DNA from: an uncultured bacterium
GTDB taxonomy: Bacteria > Planctomycetota > Phycisphaerae > Phycisphaerales > UBA1924
Direction: 5' to 3'
Assembly: GCA_903834785.1 (NCBI GenBank)
Contig: CAILKP010000064.1
Span: 62,001-126,000 of the forward strand
DNA: 64,000 bases
The notes beneath the pieces were generated by a model that saw only the letters and a program-made list of their open reading frames with translations, was not told where the DNA came from and did no database searches. Positions 57,961 through 64,000 of the stretch are shown here, piece by piece. The position numbers and the translations under genes were made by a program. Each line of letters starts with the position of its first letter. Positions within the stretch are counted from its first letter, which is position 1.

Positions 57961-60900
57961 GTGCCCGAACACCCATCCCCCAAGCTATACTCGCACCCGT
58001 ACAAGAACGGTGACACCGGCTCAAAGCGCCGCAGCGATGGCATACCCTCGCACGCGATCATCGCCGGCTCAGCCGACCCACCGCCCGCACCACCGGCAGA
58101 CCTTACCACGCCACCGCTGCACCACCCGGCTTCCCACGCCTGGGCCGAACTCCTGTGCACCTCCAACTACACCTTCCTCACCGGTGCGTCACACCCCGAT
58201 GAGCTCATATACCGCGCTGCCGAACTCGGCTACCGCGCCATCGCCGTCACCGACCTGAACTCCATGGCCGGCCTCGTCCGTGCCCACGCCGCCGCCGCAC
58301 GCTGCGGCATCGCCTTCATCCCCGGCACACGCATTCAGCCGGTCGTGCAGACCGGCCGCACAAACGTGCCGGCCAACTGGTCGCTTGCACTGCTGCCCAC
58401 CTCGCTGCCCGGGTACTCGGCCCTGTGCAACCTGCTGACACTCGGCAAACGCCGCGCCCCCAAGGGGCACTGCCACCTCAGCGTGCACGACATAGTCGCA
58501 GCACTCACCGAGCCCCGCGGCAGCGATATCCAGACCATCTTCATCCCGCCCCACTGGTCGCCCGATCAGCCGCCCGATGAGGACTTCCTGCAGCTGCTGA
58601 CCGACCTGAACACCCGCCTGCACGCGCGGCCGGGCACGCTGGGTGACCCCGACCGCCAGCGGCTGTTTCTCGCCGTCTCCTGCCGCTTCGATGGAAACGA
58701 TGAACCCCGCCACAGCCAGCTCCGTGCCGTCAGCGAGCATGTCGGCATCCCGCTGGTGGCCGCCGGCGATGCGCTCTATCACCAGCCGCAGCGTCGCGCT
58801 CTGGCCGATGTACTCACCTGCATCCGCCTGGGGACCACTCTGGCCGAAGCCGGCCTGGCCCTCTCACCCAACAGCCAGCGCCACCTGCACACGCCCGAGG
58901 AGCTGCACCGCCAGTTCGCACATCTGCCGGGCGCTGTTGCTAGCACCGTGCGCGTCGCCGAACGCTGCCGCGGCTTCTCGCTGGATCAGATCCGCTACCA
59001 GTACCCCAGCGAAGTCGTGCCCGCGGGCACCACCCCGATGTCTCACCTGACAGACCTGGCCTGGCGTGGTGCCATCGAACGCTACGCCCATCGCACCAGC
59101 CCGGCCGCTCTACCTCCACCGCCATCGGCATCCCCCGCGCAGCTTGAGGCCGATGTGCTCCGAGTCGTCCCGCCCAAAGTCATCGCTCAGATCCGCCACG
59201 AACTTGTCCTCATCGGCGAACTGCAGTTTGCCCACTACTTCCTGACCGTGCATGATCTAGTCGCTTTCGCCCGCTCCCGCGGCATCCTCTGCCAGGGCCG
59301 CGGCGCTGCCGCCAACTCCGCCGTCTGCTACTGCCTTGGCATCACCGCGGTTGATCCCGACCGGGTCAGCGTGCTCTTTGAGCGTTTCGTCAGCAAGGAA
59401 CGCAGCGAGCCGCCCGACATCGACATCGACTTTGAGCACGAACGCCGCGAAGAGGTCATCCAGTACCTCTACACCAAGTACGGCCGCCACCGCGCCGCCC
59501 TGACCGCCGAGGTCATCACCTACCGCGGCCGCTCCGCCGTGCGCGAAGTCGGCAAGGCCCTTGGCCTCTCAGCCGACATCGTCCACGCCATGGCCAAGAA
59601 CCTGGATTGGTGGGAGCCCGGCGTCCCGCAGCACAACCGGCTGCGCGAGCTGGGTTTGTCACCTGGCGACCCCACGATCCAGCGACTGCTCGTGCTCGTC
59701 GAGCAGATCCTCGGCTTCCCGCGTCACCTCAGCCAGCACGTCGGCGGCTTCATCATCACTCAGGACAACCTCTGCGATCTGGTCCCCATCGAAAATGCCG
59801 CGATGGCCGACCGCACCGTCGTGCAGTGGGACAAGGACGACATCGAAGTCCTGGGCATGCTCAAAATCGACGTCCTGGGCCTGGGCATGCTCACCTGCAT
59901 CAGCCGCTGCCTGGCGATGATCAGCAGCCAGATCGCGAACTCACAACCAGCACCTCCCCCTCCCAAGCGTGCCTCTTCGCCTTCTTCTTCATTTGACAAT
60001 TTGACCATTTCCCAGTTTGATCATTTGTCCCCCGCCTTCCACACCATCCCTCCCGACGATCCCGCCGTCTACGACATGGCCTGCCGCGCGGACACGGTCG
60101 GCGTGTTCCAGATCGAGTCGCGGGCACAGATGTCCATGCTGCCGCGGCTCAAACCCCGCTGCTACTACGACCTGGTGATCCAGGTCGCCATCGTCCGCCC
60201 CGGCCCCATTCAGGGCGACATGGTTCATCCCTACCTCCGCCGCCGCGACGGCATCGAGCCGGTTTCTTACCCCAGCGAGAAGGTCCGTGAGATCCTCGCT
60301 CGCACACTGGGCGTTCCGCTGTTTCAGGAGCAGGCCATGTCCATGGCCATTCACTGCGCCGGCTTCACCCCGGGCGAGGCCGACCAACTCCGCCGCGCCA
60401 TCGCCGCGTGGAAGACCAAGCAGAAGCTCATCTATCACTTCGGCCGGAAGATCATCACCGGCATGGTCGCCCGCGGCTATGACCACGAGTTCGCCCAGCG
60501 TGTCTTCAATCAGATCAAGGGTTTCTCGGAGTACGGCTTCCCCGAGTCGCACGCCGCCAGTTTCGCCCACATCGTCTACGCCTCGGCCTGGATCAAGTGC
60601 CATTACCCGGCCCACTTCGCCGCCGCACTGATCAACAGCCAGCCGATGGGTTTTTACGCCCCCGCCCAGATCATCCGCGACGCCCAGAACCACGGCGTCA
60701 GCATTCTGCCCATCGATGTCAACCACAGTTGCTGGGACTGCACCATCGAACCATCCCGCAGTCCCGTTCCCCCTGCTGCTCCTGCTTCCTCCTCTTGTTC
60801 TGCTTTCCCTCGCGACTCGCGACTCGTAGCTCGCGACTCACCCCTCCGCCTCGGTCTCCGTCTCATCTCCGGCCTCAATCAGGCCGAGGCCCACACGCTT

Positions 60901-61587
60901 CAGGACATCGTCGCCCGCTGCGGCCCGTTCCGCGATATCGCCACACTCTGGCGTGCCAGCGGCATCAGCACCGCCACGCTCCGCAAGCTCGCCCATGCCG
61001 ATGCCTTCACCAGCATGCGTCTGACCCGCCAGCAGGCTCTCTACGCCATCAGCGCCCTGAGCGATGAAGCCCTCCCGCTGTTCGATCTCGCCCGTGCCGA
61101 CAGTTCGCGATCACCCGCACCCGACCTCTCAGCAAGCACCGACCGCCTCCCCGCCGTCCCGCCGGAAATGCAGACGCTTCACGATTACGCCGCCACCGGC
61201 CTCTCGCTCAAAGCCCACCCCGTCTCGTTCCTTCGCCCACAACTCCGCCACCGCCGCTTTGCCGTCTGTTCTGACCTGCACGATCCCGCCCGCTTCCCGC
61301 AGAACTCCACCATCCGCATCGCCGGAATTCCGCTGGTGCGGCAGCGGCCGCACACGGCCAACGGGGTCATGTTCATCACCATCGAGGACGAAACCAGTCA
61401 CGCCAACCTCATCCTCTGGCCCGACATCTACCAGCGTCACCGTGCCGCGGCACGCCACGGCACCCTGCTGCTGGTCACCGGCACCGTCCAGCGCCAGGGG
61501 CAGGTCATCCACGTTATCGTCAAGTCCGTCAAGGCTGGCGATGACGAGCTGCGCACGGTGACACCGCCCAGTCGTGACTTCCGCTGA
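57961..61587 (+). CDS. dnaE2: Error-prone DNA polymerase III alpha subunit DnaE2
   Basis: A 1208-residue C-family polymerase. The N-terminal PHP domain has NYTFLTGASHPDELIYRAAE and AIAVTDLNSMAGLVRAH. The palm has PPDIDIDFEHER (Asp486, Asp488) and LKIDVLGLGML (Asp637). ADTVGVFQIESRAQMSMLPR and QVAIVRPGPIQGDM follow, then FPESHAASFAHIVYASAWIK, and a C-terminal OB-fold near ITIEDETSHANLILWPDIYQ. DnaE2 performs mutagenic lesion bypass with ImuA and ImuB. GTG 57961 is chosen; the frame is open upstream but overlaps imuB. Two low-complexity insertions, near residues 660-692 and 931-960, are described separately. Confidence 0.94.
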   Translation: MPEHPSPKLYSHPYKNGDTGSKRRSDGIPSHAIIAGSADPPPAPPADLTTPPLHHPASHAWAELLCTSNYTFLTGASHPDELIYRAAELGYRAIAVTDLNSMAGLVRAHAAAARCGIAFIPGTRIQPVVQTGRTNVPANWSLALLPTSLPGYSALCNLLTLGKRRAPKGHCHLSVHDIVAALTEPRGSDIQTIFIPPHWSPDQPPDEDFLQLLTDLNTRLHARPGTLGDPDRQRLFLAVSCRFDGNDEPRHSQLRAVSEHVGIPLVAAGDALYHQPQRRALADVLTCIRLGTTLAEAGLALSPNSQRHLHTPEELHRQFAHLPGAVASTVRVAERCRGFSLDQIRYQYPSEVVPAGTTPMSHLTDLAWRGAIERYAHRTSPAALPPPPSASPAQLEADVLRVVPPKVIAQIRHELVLIGELQFAHYFLTVHDLVAFARSRGILCQGRGAAANSAVCYCLGITAVDPDRVSVLFERFVSKERSEPPDIDIDFEHERREEVIQYLYTKYGRHRAALTAEVITYRGRSAVREVGKALGLSADIVHAMAKNLDWWEPGVPQHNRLRELGLSPGDPTIQRLLVLVEQILGFPRHLSQHVGGFIITQDNLCDLVPIENAAMADRTVVQWDKDDIEVLGMLKIDVLGLGMLTCISRCLAMISSQIANSQPAPPPPKRASSPSSSFDNLTISQFDHLSPAFHTIPPDDPAVYDMACRADTVGVFQIESRAQMSMLPRLKPRCYYDLVIQVAIVRPGPIQGDMVHPYLRRRDGIEPVSYPSEKVREILARTLGVPLFQEQAMSMAIHCAGFTPGEADQLRRAIAAWKTKQKLIYHFGRKIITGMVARGYDHEFAQRVFNQIKGFSEYGFPESHAASFAHIVYASAWIKCHYPAHFAAALINSQPMGFYAPAQIIRDAQNHGVSILPIDVNHSCWDCTIEPSRSPVPPAAPASSSCSAFPRDSRLVARDSPLRLGLRLISGLNQAEAHTLQDIVARCGPFRDIATLWRASGISTATLRKLAHADAFTSMRLTRQQALYAISALSDEALPLFDLARADSSRSPAPDLSASTDRLPAVPPEMQTLHDYAATGLSLKAHPVSFLRPQLRHRRFAVCSDLHDPARFPQNSTIRIAGIPLVRQRPHTANGVMFITIEDETSHANLILWPDIYQRHRAAARHGTLLLVTGTVQRQGQVIHVIVKSVKAGDDELRTVTPPSRDFR
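59941..60035 (+). repeat. First low-complexity insertion in dnaE2
   Basis: A 95-base stretch rich in C, T and A interrupts the conserved polymerase sequence in frame. It contains short near-repeats of the form TTTGACAATTTGACCATTT and TTTGATCATTTG and has lower GC than the flanks. It adds about 30 residues (beginning NSQPAPPPPK) between CLAMISSQI and the conserved PPDDPAVYD. Confidence 0.75.
60751..60840 (+). repeat. Second low-complexity insertion in dnaE2
   Basis: A 90-base stretch rich in C and T, then three copies of CGCGACTC at 60811-60839, interrupts the region between DCTIEPS and RLGLRLISGL. It adds about 25-30 residues without disturbing the frame. Confidence 0.7.
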
Positions 61588-61618
61588 CAGATCTGTCACA
61601 TCGGTACGAGAAAGTAGA

Positions 61619-62410
61619 ATGCCGCAAAGCGCCAGCCGCCCGGACACGACCGTCCGAACAGGGCGATCGCTCGCCATATACTCCGGAATGGGACTCGAGC
61701 GCGTCGAGCTTGTATTGGATCTGGAGCAACGTCTCGGGATTCAACTGCCCGACGATCAGACCTTTAACGCCAGAACCGTTGCCGATCTGGTCGCCGCGAT
61801 CATCGCGTGCGAGCCGACATCAACCGCTCCTTGCCCGACCATGCAGACCTTTGTTCGGCTCCGCCGCGAGCTGATGGACCGGGCTGGCATCCCCCGGGAC
61901 AAGATCAGACCCCGCACTCGGCTCGACAAACTGTTCCCGGCGGGCAAGTCCAAGTTGTGGCACAAGCTCGCAGAGTATGAGCCTCGCCTGCTCGGGCTGA
62001 CCAGACTTCCCCATACTGAAGCAGCAGTCTTTCAGGAGTTCTGGTCACTGAGCGCTCTCGCATTCGGTGTAATGGCGAGCTTCAACCTGCTCGTGGTATT
62101 GCTCGGTGATCCGTACCTGCTGCCATACCTCACGCTACCAGTGTTGATCGTGCTCACTGCGGTGTGCTACCGAAGGAACAACCCCACACCACCACCACCA
62201 CTGCAATTCCCGGAAGGAGTGCAGACTGTGGGCGAGTTGACGCGGTTCCTCGCACCACGACGTTCTGCATCGGGTGCGCAACCAGATACTCTGGCAGGAC
62301 GACGGATGGTTGTTCTCAACCACGTGCGTGCTTCAATCTCCGCAGTCACCGCCCGCCCGATCACGTCAATCACCGAAGAAACCGAGCTTGTACGCGATTT
62401 GGGCATGTAA
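61619..62410 (+). CDS. Membrane protein with two incomplete acyl-carrier-like segments
   Basis: A protein of about 263 residues. Residues 22-62, GMGLERVELVLDLEQRLGIQ then LPDDQTFNARTVADLVAAI, match the second half of an acyl carrier protein, but the Ser of the usual GxDSL motif is missing (GMGLE). Residues 76-130 form a basic helical segment with RLRRELMDRAG. There are two membrane helices around 142-184 and a TVGELTRFL-type helix at 203-211. The end, ITSITEETELVRDLGM, looks like the start of another carrier domain, cut by the stop codon before its Ser. The start is uncertain (in-frame ATGs at 61574 and 61688). It lies 31 bases after dnaE2. Confidence 0.6.
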   Translation: MPQSASRPDTTVRTGRSLAIYSGMGLERVELVLDLEQRLGIQLPDDQTFNARTVADLVAAIIACEPTSTAPCPTMQTFVRLRRELMDRAGIPRDKIRPRTRLDKLFPAGKSKLWHKLAEYEPRLLGLTRLPHTEAAVFQEFWSLSALAFGVMASFNLLVVLLGDPYLLPYLTLPVLIVLTAVCYRRNNPTPPPPLQFPEGVQTVGELTRFLAPRRSASGAQPDTLAGRRMVVLNHVRASISAVTARPITSITEETELVRDLGM

Positions 62411-62470
62411 TCAACCTGATTACGACCACAACGCACGCCCGGACCAGCTTCGCTACTCAGGCCTTGATAC

Positions 62471-64000
62471 TCACTTATCCCCGGCCTCGCGGGCCTTGAG
62501 CAGTACGGTCACCTTCTTGGTCTCGCCCTTGCGGACAAGCTCGATCTCCACTTTGTCACCCGGCTTGGCCGAGCCCAGCAGCGGCATCCAGTCCTCAACG
62601 CTCTTGAGGACCTTGTCGTTCCACTTCATCAGCCGGTCACCCTTCTGGATGCCCGCCACCGCGGCCGAGGTTCCCGCGTACACATCGGCCACCTCAACAC
62701 CCGGCTGGTCGTCGCCGTAGTTCCCCGGTGCGATGCCAAAACGCACCTTGGTCCCGGCGATACCTCCCGCTCCGGCGTTACCCGGTCCCGCGGCACCGTG
62801 CGGGTCAGCTGCCGCATCCGTCTTGGCTCCCTCGGCGGGCTTGGCCGCCACGGGCTTGTTCGCATCCGCCGGCTTCTCCGAATCACTTGGCTTGGCGGGT
62901 GTCGCAGGCTTGCTGCCTGGGGCCGGGTCGCCCGGGTCCGCCTTGGGCTCTTCCATCATAATGCTGCGACCGGTGGCCACCGTGAACTTCAATGCCTCAT
63001 CACGCTTGCCGAGATCAACAGTCAGATCACGCACGATGCCCGCCACCTGCACACCACCGACCGGGTTGATCAGCTGGTACACATCCTCCGGCATGTGGTA
63101 CTGCGGGTGCAGACCGGTGAAGAAGTGCAGCACAGGGATGTTGCTTGCGTAGAAGCTGGCATGATCCGAAGGCCCCTGCCCGCCGGGAAGCGTCCGCACC
63201 TTCAGGCCCGAGGCATCAAAGTGCGGCTTGCAGATATCCAGAAACCCTTCGGCCGAACCAACACCCGAGACATCAACCTTGTTGAACCGCACGCGACCGA
63301 TCATGTCCATGTTCAGCATCACCGTGGCCTGCTCGGCCTTGATCGGCATGTTCCGCGTCATATGACGCGAGCCCAGCAGCCCCAGTTCCTCACCGGAAAA
63401 GCCCACGAACATGACGCTGCGACGGTTCGGCCCGGCCAGCTTGGCGTAATCACGGGCAAGCCACTTGGCGACCATGAGCACACCCGCCGTTCCCGACGCG
63501 TTGTCGTCGGCACCGGGGTGGATCTTGCCCACGCCCGCCGCACCGGCGCGCGACCCCTGCTGCCCGTAGCCGACGTGGTCAAAGTGCCCGCCGATGATGA
63601 TGAACTGATCGGCCAGCGGCCCCTCGCCCCGCAGCACAGCACCGATGTTGCTGCTGATCACGGGCTCCCGTGCCACCTCGGCTGCCAGTTCCACCTGCCC
63701 GCCCAGCACACGTGCGCCGGGCCCGGCATCTGCCCCGGCCTTCAACTCCGCAATGGTGGCCTTCACGCCCGCCGCCTTGAGCAGCCGGTCGGCCGCTTCC
63801 GGCGTAGCCATCGCCACCGGGAACTTCCGTCGCGCTCCCATTCGACCCGAGGTGAGATTCTCCAGCGACTTGGCGCGGGAGTCACTCGCCTCGGGCGGTG
63901 AAACCAGGATGATGCCTGCCGCACCGCGGTCCGCTACGGAACGCAGCTTGGCGGGCATGCTCGCCGCATCAGAAAAGCCCTGGCCTTTCTCGCTCCACTT
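62471..64000 (-). CDS. M28-family zinc aminopeptidase with PA and PDZ domains, N-terminus outside window
   Basis: About 510 residues of a protease whose 5' end lies beyond 64000; the frame is open to the window edge. A protease-associated segment (DRGAAGIILVSPPEASDSRA) is followed by the M28 domain: GGHFDHVGYG and HPGADDNASGTAGVL (zinc ligands His and Asp), SGEELGLLGS (catalytic Glu), NMDMIGR and HMPEDV. A Pro/Ala/Lys-rich linker leads to a C-terminal PDZ domain with GVEVADVYAGTSAAVAGIQK then GDRLMKWNDKVLKS. It is probably exported, but the signal peptide is not in view. The C-terminal PDZ may bind substrates. Confidence 0.92.
   Translation of the reverse strand, partial: KWSEKGQGFSDAASMPAKLRSVADRGAAGIILVSPPEASDSRAKSLENLTSGRMGARRKFPVAMATPEAADRLLKAAGVKATIAELKAGADAGPGARVLGGQVELAAEVAREPVISSNIGAVLRGEGPLADQFIIIGGHFDHVGYGQQGSRAGAAGVGKIHPGADDNASGTAGVLMVAKWLARDYAKLAGPNRRSVMFVGFSGEELGLLGSRHMTRNMPIKAEQATVMLNMDMIGRVRFNKVDVSGVGSAEGFLDICKPHFDASGLKVRTLPGGQGPSDHASFYASNIPVLHFFTGLHPQYHMPEDVYQLINPVGGVQVAGIVRDLTVDLGKRDEALKFTVATGRSIMMEEPKADPGDPAPGSKPATPAKPSDSEKPADANKPVAAKPAEGAKTDAAADPHGAAGPGNAGAGGIAGTKVRFGIAPGNYGDDQPGVEVADVYAGTSAAVAGIQKGDRLMKWNDKVLKSVEDWMPLLGSAKPGDKVEIELVRKGETKKVTVLLKAREAGDK

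Overview
The window looks like chromosomal DNA of a planctomycete, most likely of the class Phycisphaerae. The basis is high GC, signal-peptide proteins ending in a short Ala/Leu/Gly helix and an Arg cluster (planctomycetal PEP-CTERM type), a subtilase with dockerin-like repeats, a zinc-ribbon bactofilin, and an imuA-imuB-dnaE2 cassette. This taxonomic call is inference; no rRNA or marker search was possible. I saw no tRNA, rRNA, CRISPR array, transposase or integrase. Genes lie on both strands in short operons.

Layout. 1-7 kb: end of a zinc-ribbon protein, aspartyl-tRNA synthetase, GNAT acetyltransferase, a PhzF-family enzyme with a histone-like tail, an AIM24-like protein and nadC. 7-10 kb: two bactofilins and a large coiled-coil protein, a possible cytoskeletal group. 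10-16 kb: tRNA-dihydrouridine synthase, a PEP-CTERM protein, an enoyl-CoA hydratase-like protein and an acyl-CoA dehydrogenase. 16-26 kb: site-2 protease, EF-G behind a long structured leader, OmpA-like lipoprotein, proC, a GH10-like protein without catalytic glutamates, and purC.

26-38 kb: a membrane cluster of three SPFH (band 7) proteins, an ABC ATPase, an ABC-2 permease and a membrane-anchored helical protein, all leftward. Opposite it run a second ABC-2-like permease and a one-helix protein. 38-45 kb: an adenylate kinase-like protein; an operon of two GvpF/GvpL-like proteins, xseB and a prepilin peptidase; and two clpP genes. 45-54 kb: an M48 lipoprotein protease, a secreted subtilase, a divergent sigma-70 factor, dnaG, an S9 peptidase and a second PEP-CTERM protein. 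54-62 kb: the imuA-imuB-dnaE2 translesion cassette behind a promoter overlapping a palindrome that could be a LexA operator, then a membrane protein with two incomplete acyl-carrier-like segments. The window ends inside an M28 peptidase with a PDZ domain.

The most novel-looking points are the SPFH/ABC membrane cluster, the GvpF/GvpL-like pair with no gas vesicle structural gene in view, the split acyl-carrier-like protein, and low-complexity DNA inserted in frame in imuB and dnaE2. Start codons were chosen from ribosome binding sites, overlaps and remembered family N-termini; uncertain ones are flagged.
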